This document shows, piece after piece, positions 43,746 to 55,200 of a stretch of 64,000 nucleotides of DNA; position 1 is the stretch's first letter, and each line of letters starts with the position of its first letter. A program made the position numbers and the translations under genes. A model generated the notes under the pieces. It did not search any database. It was given only the letters and a program-made list of their open reading frames with translations, and was not told the origin of the DNA. Source of the stretch: Edaphochlamys debaryana (lineage: Eukaryota; Chlorophyta; Chlorophyceae; Chlamydomonadales); assembly GCA_016858145.1 (NCBI GenBank), contig JAEHOE010000130.1:186001-250000 (forward strand). Direction: 5' to 3'.

Positions 43746-46700
43746 TCATGGCGGGGCCAGGGCGGGCCAGCCGAGCCCACACGCGCAAACACGCACCAGC
43801 GCCCTCACCCCCCCTTTGACCTTGCCACCCTTGGGTGCAGCGACACCCGCCCCATCTGGCACAGAGAAAGATCCCCCCCTGCTCAGCGCCTCCGAGGCGT
43901 TGTTCAGCTGCATGTAGACATCTGCAACCTTGGGCGCAAGCCCACGCTCCGACGACGGCGTTTGCGCGCCGCCGGCCTGGGCGTCGAGCGCAGTAGATGA
44001 CGTGGCTGTGTCGAAGCTCGTTCCCAGCTGCTGCGACGCCGGCTCTGCGGCAAGCTGATGGGACGCACTCGAGCGCTGAGTAGCGGGGCCACAGGCACCA
44101 GAACTGGACAGCGCCGATGCCCCGCAGTCCTCCACTCCCGACGCATCGGAACTGAGCTTCAGCCTCCGCCGAGCTGGGCATGAGCCGGCGTCGGCAGCCG
44201 GGACGCTGCCGCGGACCCGTGTTGCGAGGGCCGTAAACTTGTCTGGTGGGCGAAGCGTCACCTGGGCGGCAACGCCGGAGGAAGAGCCTGACGCGGGACC
44301 CGCCTCCCGCTTGGATGCAAGGCCCTGGACGGAGGCTGCTGCCGAAGGCGCGGGTGCGTCGCAGCGTGGCTTGCGGGCACCACTGCCCCCTCCGGCCACG
44401 CCACAGCGGCGAGACAGCTGTTGCCCGGCCGCCGCCGCCTGTCCCTCGTCAGACAATGCCACGGGTGAGGGCTGGGACTCGTTGTCAATGACGCGGTCGG
44501 TGGGATCGGTTGCAGCGCCAGGGGCCCTACCCGACGCGCCAACAGCGCTGACCTCCGCGACGTACCGCAGCAGCCGGCTCCTGGAGGCCCCGCCCCGCTC
44601 CTGCCTCTTGGTCGGCCGCACGTGCGGCTGCGCAAACCCCGGCTGCGCATCCGCCGTCGCCGGGGCGCCCACGGGCGTGCCCCCGTCCTCCCACGCCTCG
44701 CTCAGGGGGCCGCTGCCCATGAGCCGCACGCGGACGGTGCTGGGCGCATGCCGCAAGGGAAGGGGGGCTGCGGAGCAGGGCGGCAGGGCGGCAGGCCCCT
44801 GCTGGCCGCCCTCCTCACGAGGGCCAGGGGCGGACGCGAGGCCACTGGCTGCCCAAGGGCCGTTTGGCAGAGGGCTGACATCCGCGGGCCCTTGCCACCG
44901 CCCGTTGCTCCATCAGCAGGATGGGCGCAAGGCGGCGCCATGGAAGCCGGGTGCGCGGCAGCCATCTTGAGGGCCTTTGCGCCGGCAACACGAGGGCCGG
45001 CAGCGGTGGGGTGGTGGGGCCCAGCACTGCCCTGAGCAAGGCGGGAGGGCCGAGGCGCGGAGATACAGACGCTGGCTGTCCGGTCCCTGGCATGCTCCGG
45101 CTTGGGAAGGCCGACCGCAGCGACCCCGGGGACCACACAGGCGGGCCCACCGCCCAGCCCAGCAGGGCTAGGCTGCGAGCTTGCCCTGTCGTAGGTGCCG
45201 GCCGGCCGTGCAGGAGTGTGGGGCTGCAGCTCCGCCGTCGTCAAGCCGTCTGCGGGTGCCGGGCCGGCGGCCGGCACAGCGGCCGCAGCGCAGGGCTCCG
45301 TGCTCGCGGTCCGGCGGGGCTGGCGGCAGACGCCAGGAGCGAGGGGTATCGCCTGCGGGCCTGGAAGGTCCCCAGCGGCGGTAGCCGCCGCGCTGGCCGC
45401 AAGGGCCCGCTGCCTCGCCGCGTCCCGCCGCCGGCCCTCCTCTGCCGCCGCCGCCGCCGTCGCCATAACCTCGTCGACCCGTGGCGAGCAGGCTGCCACT
45501 TGGCGAGCGTCCCAGAAGTACGGCATCTGTAGCAGCTGGCGGGCGGTGGGGCGGCGGGTTGGGTCCACCTGCGCGTGAGGAAGGACACGCGTCGGTAGGT
45601 ATCAGGGATCAATAAACTGACGAGGCACGTCCGCACAGGGCGAGTCGTTCGACCGCTTCCGGAGGTCGTGCGTTCGCTGGCCCAAGCCCATGCATTCAAC
45701 TGCAGGCACGCCTGCAGCAGCTCGAACAGGCGCGGTTCTAACTGGGGCAGGCGCTGCCGAAGCGTGCGGCCCGGCGTGCAGGCGCCGTGGGTGAAGGGGG
45801 CGAGGCCGGGGCGCGCCCCGGCAGCTGTGCGCTGTGCGGGCGTGAGGGGCCCCAGGCAGGACAGGGTGCGGAGCAGCTGGTCTGCGCTGCTGATACCTGC
45901 GTGCAGTTAGGGGTACAGACTTTGTTTCCATTCTAAATGAAGGGTCCGTACGTAGAAACCGTCTCGGGAGTATCGGGATGGGGCCGCGTGTGGGGCAGGG
46001 AAGAGGGCTAGGTGATCCTGACGACTGGTGATCCATGCGGAGGGATGGCACTCGCTTCGCAAGCTGTACCGGTGCCAGGGTCGTACGGCTTGTGCGGTGC
46101 TGCCCCCACGCCCGAACACGCCCACCTGTGAAGAGCGGCCGCCCCGTGGCAGCCTCAGCGAGGGTGCATCCGAGGCTCCAGATGTCGGATGCTGCGCCGT
46201 ACTCATCCCCCACCAGCACCTCTGCGGGGCGCACCGACAGCGGGGAAGGGAAGGATGAGTACAGGAGCGCGGACCCGGGCATGCAGGCGACAGCCCCGTT
46301 TGTGCTTCCCTCAATGTGGCTTCGGGTGCTCCCTCTCGCTCACGTCTCCCTCCCTTAGCCGGAGCGTCCGGCGTGTGCTCACCCGGCGCCCGGTACCAGC
46401 GCGTGACGCAGTAGCTGGTGCACCGCTGCGCACCGCCGGGGCCGCACGACACGGAGCGGGCAAAGCCAAAGTCGCACAGCTTGGCCAAACCCGAGGGGCA
46501 GAGCAGCACGTTGGCGGGCTTGACGTCTCGGTGCAGGATCTGCGTGCGGCTGGGGCGGCGGGGCTAGGTGCATGCCAAAGGCTCTAAGCCGTACACCAGC
46601 GTCGTACCTTCCTGTCGTGCAGGTACGACAATGCGTTGACGAGCTGCCACGCCAGCAGCTTGGTGGCGCGCGACCCTAGGCCGGCCGCCTGCAGCACCAG

Positions 46701-48007
46701 TTGGTCGTGTAGGCTGGGGCCCTCGTATTCAAAAACCTGAGCAGGGTTATTGGCAACACGCACACCAGCACATGCGTCGAGTGCCGTTCCTCCTCCCGCA
46801 CGCCGTGGCGCACGCAGCAGAGGCCAGCGGCTGGGCTGCTACGCACCATGTAGACGCGCCCCGTGCGGCCCTTGAACGCCGACCGCAGGCTCACGATGTT
46901 GGGGTGGCGCAGGGCGTTGAGCAGGCGCGCCTCACGCACCGCCATGCGCAGCACGCCCTGGTCCTCATGTGCCTGACGAGTAGGGCATGCACGTGGGAGG
47001 GGGGATGCGGGCGGAAGGGTTTGAGCGGCGTGTAGGTGCCAGGCGCGTGCGTGCGTGGGGAGGGGGGAGGCAGGCGAACGGGGTGGCTATGGTACCACGG
47101 CACACTTTAGCCAGAGCCGGCTTGCCAAGACCCCGGGGCTGCCGACTGTTGGAGGTAGACGTACCTCCTTGAAGGCTTTCACTGCCACGCTGCGACCAGT
47201 GGCCCGCTCCGTGCACTGCCACACCGTACCATAGGCGCCCTCCCCGACTGTGCGGATGTACTCGTATGCTTCCTGTGCGTGTGGGGGGGGGCGGGGAAGT
47301 AGGCAAGGGCACGGGGAGGCAGGGTGAGGCGAAGAGGACAGAGCAGTACCTCATGGGGGGCGAGAGAAAGAAGGGGGCGCGAAGTGGGCTGAGCGTGGGC
47401 AGCGCATCTGCTATGCAGGGAGGGCTGCAGCGAGCGAGTGTGTGGCGGCGCGCTCGGGGTGGGGGACGGAGGCCGGAGGGGCACGGAGCGAGGGGCGCCA
47501 TGGTTCAAGCAGTACAGGGTGCTGGAGGCGAAACCCTGGCGCGCAAACCGTACATATCAAGCTGCGCGTGGGCATCACTGCACCGCAAGTCGACTATGGC
47601 GTCTCTGGCCAGCGCGTGACGGCACGTACGCCAAAGGTCGCTCTCGGACACACTAAATTTTGCTCGCTCGGCGATATTTCCGTCGCAGTATCTTCGGGCG
47701 CTCGTTCTGGTCTCTCCCAGTCAACGAGGCTCGTATGCAAGAGGCATTCCTTGCTCACGGGGGAAGCGTGCGAGGAATACGACGCACGCCAAACGCCGAG
47801 GCCCCAAGCCAAAACCGGGCAACATTCCGAACAACGCGGCTTACTGGCTCTTATATCAAGGCGCTCATTCCACGGATGTGAACGTTGCGAAGCGCCGCGC
47901 ACCAGGGACCCCACTCGAATCGGTCGCGCGTACGCCGCTATGTTGCGTATGTGCCGTTGCTTGCCACGGGCGCGCGAGGAGCGCTCTTCAGAAACTCTCA
48001 CCTGCAT
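43746..48007 (-). pseudogene. CDKL-like kinase paralog with two one-base lesions
   Basis: Exons parallel the kinase at 37263-41847: 48007-48002 (ATGCAG again), 47272-47165, 46972-46847, 46736-46608, 46539-46383, 46221-46126, 45896-45701 and a last block 45568-43746. The kinase motifs are intact: [43 protein letters not shown]. Two defects break it. At the end of exon 7 the expected CTGCAG|GTTGAA reads CTGCAGTTGAA, one G short, so the available donor leaves the wrong phase. In the last exon the frame that begins MDPTRRPTARQ must change to the frame reading GLASAPG and [18 protein letters not shown] between about 44912 and 44850; the first frame stops at 44702. The tail still ends like its paralog (RVCACGLGWPALAPP). 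Sequencing errors are the alternative. Confidence 0.75.
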
Positions 48008-48912
48008 GTGCTCCAGCGCGCCAAGGCTCGAGGCTTTCGTCGCGCGCTCGGTCGGTCGGCACACCTCTGCAACTCTGGGGCGCCCCACACTTGCGCTGCT
48101 GGCGTAAGGCGTTGGCTAGAGTCTACTTGACGGCTATTTCCATGTAAGATGCATTTGTGGGGATCTGCGGGGAGTACACAAGCTGTCACCCTAGTCCTAT
48201 GAAACTCGGCATCTGCCCGTGCAGCCAGTCGGCGGGAACTTGCACGCAAGCCGCCCACCGTCTCACTGGTCTCCTGGCGAGGGAGACGGGGCATTGACGC
48301 AACAAAGAGCAGCACGTAGTAAGCTTTGAGGCGCGATCAAGAGTTCGAGCTACGGGCGTCACGACACAGTGCACGCACGACCTTCTGGCCAGTGCCACCG
48401 TGCCCTCACACCTCCACAACCCCCGTCTTTCCCCGACCTAGGGCCGGGCTGTGCCCTGCCCGGCCCCTTCGTTGCGAGACCATTCCCCACACCCCTAGGC
48501 CGCGCGCAAGTAGCACACCCCATAATACGTACGTCCAGGACCACGCCGTCCTTCCCTACGGCGCCGCGGCTTTGTCCTGGACAACCCCCCAGCTTCGAAA
48601 CTGGCCAACCTTTCCCCTCCGCTGCAACCCCTACACGCCGCTCGGAGCTGCACGCATTATTAGCAGGCTACACGCGGTACTGCTTGCTGGCATGAAATCT
48701 TGATCCGCCTTCCAGCACCGCATTCCTCCCTAGCTAGTCCCGCCCTTGTCCACACCAAAAGCGGTGCACCCTACTCGCCAAGCCCACGGCCCCAAGTAGC
48801 TGACAGGGCCCGCGGTGCATCAATGTGGTCCCCGGAACCATGACCCACATGCGTTCAACTTGCGTCGCCGGTGCAGACAGCAAGCCAGTGCCACGCACGT
48901 TTGTGCAGCCTC
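48008..48912. other. Upstream region of kinase 2 and 3' flank of the LRR-like gene
   Basis: Both neighbours are on the minus strand. The block 48193-48222 is shared with the promoter region of kinase 1. No gene supported in the remainder. Confidence 0.5.
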
Positions 48913-51209
48913 CTAAGCCAGCGGTGGCTGCTGCTGCGGTGCGGCGGGAGGGCCATGGATCTGGGGCTCCTGGGCGTGGGGCGCAGGTTCGGGCCCTGCG
49001 GCCTCAAGCGTTAAGGGCTCCTCCGAAGGAAGAGTCCGCAGCCCCTCCCACGTCTCCAGCAGCCACCGCACTCGGTCGAGCTCGCCAGCTGGGCCGCCGT
49101 CGCTGCGGCTGGATGGCGCGCCCGCATTGGTGTGAGCCCCCCGCCTGGGCTTGCCGTCCCACAGGGCCTGCAGCACCTGTAGCGGGACACGGAGCGAAGG
49201 AGGCAGTCGTGAAGTGATGGCCGTTCGCTAGCAGTTGCTGTCAGCAGTCTCAGCACCATACATCACGCGGGTACGGCCTTTGGAAGTCGCTTGCAGCTCC
49301 CCACCTGCATTGACCCATTCCACCTGCGCTACTACGTGCACTGCGACGTCCCTTCCATACGCCCCAGTGCCGAGCGGGCCCATCCCCCGCCCGCCCTCAC
49401 CTTTCTTAGAGCCTCGCCCCAGCCCATGGCGGCGGGCTCAGCCGTCAGGTCATACCGGCCCCCGCCCCCGCCCCCGCCGCCGCCGCCGGCGCTTGTGCTT
49501 GCAGTGCCGCCACCACCGCTGCCGCCCGACCCGCTGCCGCCGCCGTCCCCACCGCTGCCTATGTCGGCGGCGCCGCCTGTGGCGGAGCCGAGGGGCGGCG
49601 GCGCAGTCCACATGGCCGCCCACAGCACCGCGTCCCAGGCGGCTTCCGAGCGGCATGCGAGTACGACGCAACCCACATCCGGCAGCGCCCGGTACGAGGC
49701 AACTGGACCGCCCTCGTCTGTGTCCCCGCCGCCGGCAGCCGCATCGGCGCCTAGGCGCTGCAGCCAGGCGGCCAGGGCATGTGGGTCGGGCAGTAGGCGC
49801 TGAACGGTGCGGCCGCTGAGGAGCAGGAGGTAGCGCTCACGGGGCCGCCCCGCACGCCACCGCATGCGCTCCAGCGCGCGCCGCAGGAGCTCGGAAGCCT
49901 CAAGCGGCGCCGCCGGCTGCGGCTGGCCGTCGCCACCGTCGCCGCCACCCCTTTGGCGTCTCACACCGGCTGGCGGTGTGGGCTTGAACGGCCGCAGCCG
50001 CACCTCAACTCGGACACCGGGACCCGCGTCCCACGCAAACTGCTTTGGCAGGCCGAGCCGCTGGATCACGCCGTACGTGGCTTGCGCGCTGGCGCCGCCG
50101 GAGAGCTTGTCGGAGCAGATCTCGTCGCAGCGCGCAAGCAGCGCGGCAGCTGGGTCGGGGTCTCGGGGGCCGTTGGAGACGGAGATGGTCCCTAGGACCC
50201 GCAGGCAGGGCAGGCGACGCCTCAGCAGCGAGCTGGGGAGCACGGCCGCCGCCAGCAGAGCGGCTAGGTCCCGATAGGCTCGAGACCTTCTCCCGGTCGA
50301 GATTTCGACGGTCTGGAGCTGCCCGCCCGTGAAGGCAAACACGAGGCTGCCGACGCTGCAGCCTTTGCTGTGTGTAGAGCAGGCCACGGGGGAGAGGCTG
50401 AGCTTCCTCAGCGAAGGCTGCAGGGGGATGGCGCGGTGCAGCTGCACGACCCCCGAAGGACTGAAGCCGTAAGCTTTGGTGGCGAACAGGCGCAGCTCTG
50501 CCAGGGAAGTGAGACCCGTCAGGTGAGGCGCGAGGTCCCTGGCCTTGGGCCGGGCGCGCTGCTCGGCTTCCGCCGCTGCCACCGTGAGGTGCGTCAGGTT
50601 GGCGGCCAGGGGAGGTGGGATGCAGGAGAGGTACCAGAAGTCGCTGACGGTCAGCTTGGTCAGCTGGGGTAGCAGCGAGAGCGCGTGGGATGCAAGGGAC
50701 ACTTCCATGTCGCTGCTGGGTAGCGCTACGCCGCGCAGCTCGAGCGATTGCAGGTCCGGCAGCCGCTCGAGCAGCGCCAGCAGGGTGGCTCCGGGCAGGT
50801 TGGCTCCGAGCTGGCTGATGATTTTCAGCTCCTTGATGCGGGAGCAGGCCCAGGCCGGCGCAGACTCGAAGGGCACGGCCAGCTCGGCCATGCGCTCGGC
50901 GGGAATGTCAAAAGTCACCGCAGAGCAGCGTGGCCAGCGCAGAAGCCATCTGCCATCCGCTGATAGTGAGCTTAATACACCCAGGTTGAGGGAGCGGCAC
51001 GAGAGGCGCAGGGAGGTCGTTTGTCCGTCTATCAAGTTGCGCAGCTCGCGACAGCAAAGGCGGGCCGAGCGCAAGTTGAGGGCCGTACCAGGACAACTAT
51101 CGCTTGTGGTGCTCAGAGCAGCGAGCAGTGCATCACGAGCTGCGGTGGGGAGGATGCGCAGCACATCGTAGAAGTTAAGGTTAGCGGGAGCGTCGTGCTG
51201 CGCAGCCAT
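48913..51209 (-). CDS. F-box/leucine-rich-repeat-like protein
   Basis: Two exons (51209-49401 and 49176-48913, phase 0 junction) encode 690 residues. The N-terminus MAAQHDAPANLNFYDVLRIL leads into a helical, F-box-like segment with RSARLCCRELRNLIDG. From about residue 100 to 350 there are irregular leucine-rich repeats such as LPDLQSLELRGVALP, LPQLTKLTVSDFWYL and LTSLAELRLF. A later globular part (YLLLLSGRTVQRLLPDPHAL) is followed by a Gly/Ser-rich run and a hydrophilic tail ending PPAAPQQQPPLA. The start at 51209 is the conservative choice; an in-frame ATG also exists near 51299. Proteins of this build usually bind other proteins, sometimes as ubiquitin ligase adaptors, but the F-box is weak and no partner can be named. 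Confidence 0.75.
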
Positions 51210-52282
51210 GTTTGCTAGGTTGTATGTCTGTGAAGAAGTGCACGAAATTGAGGAGACAAGTTTCAGGCACCGTCCCAGACCAGGTCCGGATGCATGCATC
51301 CCCCCCCCCTGCAGGCCCCTGCCCAGACCTGCCCCCTCGGCCCCCCCTCCCTCGATCTCCCCCAATCCGACCCCGTCCGTGAGCAGGTGGATGGCCGTGG
51401 CACCAGGAAGAGGTGCAGTTGTCGGCTGTTGGGTTCCTTAGCGCACACGGCTGAGCGAGGGGACTTCTTGGCTGTCCCCCCCTTCCTACCGTCCGCTGCA
51501 CGGCGTGCCATAAGCTGCTGGGGCTCTCGGTGTCCCTGCCTGTCGCCTGGCGCCCCGTCGACGCCCCATGGCTCCAAGTCCCCAGTCGCTCCATCTGGCT
51601 GACAGGGCTCTTACATGCACCCTGCTCCTCACCGACGACGTTGCATAGCTCTCAGTATTGTGCAATAGCAACGCAGTCGCCCATCTCTCTTCTCTCAGCT
51701 CATGGTCCCTACACGCCGAGCGGATGTCGCCTTGATCGTCGACCATCACCCAGCCTAGCCCCAACGCCCACGCCGCTCTCCATGCCTATATTGGTAAATG
51801 CACACTCGCCTCCTGCTTCCCACTGCCCCCCGCACACCACTGTACACACAAGCCGCACTTCAGCAGCCAGCTCGGTTCCCGCTATGCTCCTTGCATCATC
51901 GCCCTCTCGACCGGTGCCGTCGGCACCCATTTGCCGTCGTCAATCACCCTCAGCTCATGCCGACCCACATCAGGCCCCCACCCCCGCATCCCACCCCTCC
52001 CTCGCCCTAGATCCTGCTCCAGCCTCTTCCAGCTGTCTTCCCAGCCCCGCTGCCCCTCCTGCCCGTCCGCCATGCGCCTTCCTTCTGGCGAACGCTAGCA
52101 GATCCAGACTCCATTCGCGCCACGCAACCAACACCGTATCCAAGCCTCCAGATGCAGTATGTAAGAACCAAGCCTTGGGACGCCCGAAGAACCCAAGCGC
52201 GAAGCCGCATTGCCAGCTGCACAGCTGCCAGCTCCACCCAGGCTGCCGTACGCCTGCCATCCTCAGCGCCATTCGTAACCGC
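51210..52282. other. ABCF5 3' UTR and LRR-like gene 5' region
   Basis: A minus-strand TGTAA (plus-strand ttaca at 51611-51615) about 670 bp past the ABCF5 stop is the likely polyadenylation signal. The plus-strand open frame across 51530-52450 is low-complexity Ser/Pro/Ala sequence antisense to this UTR and is not called. Confidence 0.5.
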
Positions 52283-55200
52283 TCACTTCTTCTTCTTGGC
52301 TTCGGCGCCGGCGTGGAAAGCCTTGGCCTTCTCCTTCTTGGCGCGCTCCTTCTCGGCCTTAGTCATCTGCAGGTAAAGGGTGCCAGGAACCGTCAGGCGT
52401 CCTTACACACGAGGGGTCGGGCGTGTGCCAGGCAACGACAGGCTGCGTAGTCACCCTAGGGCCATGGTATCACGTGCATGCTGAAGGTAGCGGGGTTGGA
52501 AGGCCCCTGTCCGTGCACCCCGGCCAGCCGACTGCGCCACCCACCTTGCTCTTGGCCTTGATGTTGTCCTTCTCGATCTCCTTGACGCGGGCCTCCTTCT
52601 CCTCCATCTTGGCCGCCTCGTCACTGCGGATGGAGTAGGCGGTAGGTTCAGCGATACGGCAAGCTATCACCTCGATCGACTAGATGGCATGGAGATAGAA
52701 TATGAGTTGGTTGACGATGGACCATACGGGCTACCGCCGTAACCGGAGCTCGGCCGGTGCAGGTTGCGCCCCGGGGCCCCCAGCCCACCGGGACACCCTG
52801 CGATTGCCCCCTCCCCCCCAGCTGCTCACGTGTTCTTGGACAGGTAGTAGTCGTAGTCTCCCTGGTAGTCCTGCAGCTTGCGCCCCTCCACCAGCAGCAC
52901 GCGGGTGGCGATCTGGCGCAGGAAGTATCTGGGAGGGGGCGGTAGGGGCGAAGGGGAAACAACCGGAGGAACATCGATGCGCAAGAGAGGGGGAACGAGC
53001 CTGGGCGGCACGACTGGGCATTGTCTCATTCCCTTCACGCCCGGCAGACATGGGGAAGGGGTCAGGGCTCAGGGCTCAGGGCGGGGGGGGGCATCGCTGA
53101 TTGCTCTCACCGGTCGTGGCTGACGGCGATGACCGCCCCCTGGAACTGGCGGATGGCGTCCTCCAGCATCTCCTTGGAGGGGATGTCCAGGTGGTTGGTG
53201 GGCTCGTCCAGGACAAGGAGCGTGCCCTGTCACGGGGGGGAGGGAGGGAGGGGGGAGGGGGGAGGGGGGGCGTATGAGGCTAAGACGGATGTTCTAGTCG
53301 AGACGAGAGGGGGGGACGGCTCACGCCTGACCGGTGCAAGGGGAAGATACACAGGAGCAGACCCGCGCTGGCACGTCTGTCACCAGCCCCGCCACCGCCA
53401 CCCTCCTACCAGCCCCCCCAACCCACCTTGGTGCACATGAACTTTGCCATGGCCAGGCGCGCCTTCTCGCCCCCAGACAGCACGCGGACCTGGCCGGGGA
53501 GGGGCGGAGGGGGAGAGGGAGGGTGGCAGTGAGCACACGCACTGAGCCCGGCGCGGATATCCTGCCTCCCACATTCATTCTTCCCGCCCGCGTCTCTCTC
53601 TCTGCGCCCCAACCTCAATAGCCGCCCCCCACCTTCTTGTCCATGGCCGTGCCGCTGAAGAGCATGCGCCCCAGCAGCTGCTTCAGGTCGTTGAGCTTGG
53701 CGTCGGGGGAGGCCTGTGGGTGGGTGGGTGGAGGTGGGTGTTTGTCGCCGAGGTGGGGTGTGGGGCAGGTGGTACCGGCAGGGGAGGACTCTGAGCTGCG
53801 TCCGACCCCCTGCGGGGGCAGTCATTTCTTGCACACCCAGCGGCGCTTGCGCAAGGCCATTCCCCGTAGGCCCCCACAAGCCCGTTCCACCCCCCACCTG
53901 CACCAGCGTCTCCAGCACCGTCAGCTCCAGGTCCAGCGCCTCCGCCTGGTTCTGCTCAAAGTAGTTGGGCACGATGTTGTGCTCGCCCAGGAACACGGAG
54001 CCCTCCTGGGGCGCCTCGCGGCCCATGATGAAGCGCAGCAGCGTGGACTTGCCTGTGGGAAAAGAGGTGTGGGAAAGGGGGTTGGGGGTGGGGAAGATCG
54101 TGGGGATGGGGCGGACTTCTTGAAGGCATGGCGCCATCCCGCAGCGCGCATTGGCGCCAAACCATCTGGGTCGTCTGGACCGAGATACCCACTTCGTCTT
54201 TCCCAGCCCCCGTGCCAAACCCCCTTCCCACTCCCAAACCCCACGTACCAAGGCCCTGCCCTCAACCGCTCCGTTGGGCCCGATTATGGCCACACACGCC
54301 CCTAGCTCCCAGCTCTCCTGCACCCCCTATCCTCCGCCCCCCCTATCCCTCCCTCCCTTTTTGCCTGCACCCACCCGCTCCGTTGGGCCCAATGATGGCC
54401 ACCCGGTCGCCCTTGGCGATCTCCAGGTTGGCGTTCTTGAACAGCGGGCGGCCGGGGTAGGCGTGCGTGAGGCCCTCGATGGTCAGCACGCGCTGGCCCA
54501 TCTTCTCCACGGGCGGGAAGGTGAAGGCCTTCTTCTTGGGCACGAAGGGCTTCTCGATCAGGCCCTCGGCCTTGATGCGCTCCAGCGCCTTCTCGGCCTG
54601 GGAGTTGGAGGAGGGGGGGCGGGGAGGGGGGAAAGACAGGGTTAAAGACAGGCGTACTGTGACACGCGGGGCGTGGGGAAGAGTGGGGAAGAGAGGGGCC
54701 GAGGGACGAGGGGGGAAGATGGATCGGCCATCGCGCGCGCGCGAGCGCTTACAGCAACCCATGCCCTGCCCGGTCCCGGTGATCGCGAGGCCCTCCAGCC
54801 CGCCCCTAGCCCCGCCCCGCTCCCCGCGCACCTGGCTGGCGCGGCCGCTCTGCGCCCCTCCCGCCAGTCGCTGCATGATCTCCTCCTGCTTGGCGATCTC
54901 CTTCTGCTGCTTCTCCCAGGCGGCCCACTGCAGAGCCGTCTTCTCGCTCTGCGGGGGGATGCAGGCGAAGGAAGCGGGAGAGGGTGCCAGTGAGAGGTCC
55001 GGAAGGAAGGTGAGGGAAGCCATCGGGGCTCATGCTTGCCACGGACGAGCCGCCTCCTGGGCCCTTTGTGAAGGGCCGAGGCCCACCGCTCGTCCCTTGC
55101 TCCCCTCCCCCAAGGCCCTACCATACTCTTCATGGCTCCGCCTTCACCCAGTGCACCGTGCGCCTCCCCTTCCTCGTGGACCTCCAACCCCGTTCCCCAA

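Noticed and set aside
44702..44920. An intron explaining the frame change in kinase 2
   Set aside because: The only GT...AG pair that would fix the phase locally is about 24 nt long, and the intact paralog has no intron there.
51530..52450. 306-codon plus-strand open frame
   Set aside because: Antisense to the ABCF5 3' UTR and last exon, with no domain.
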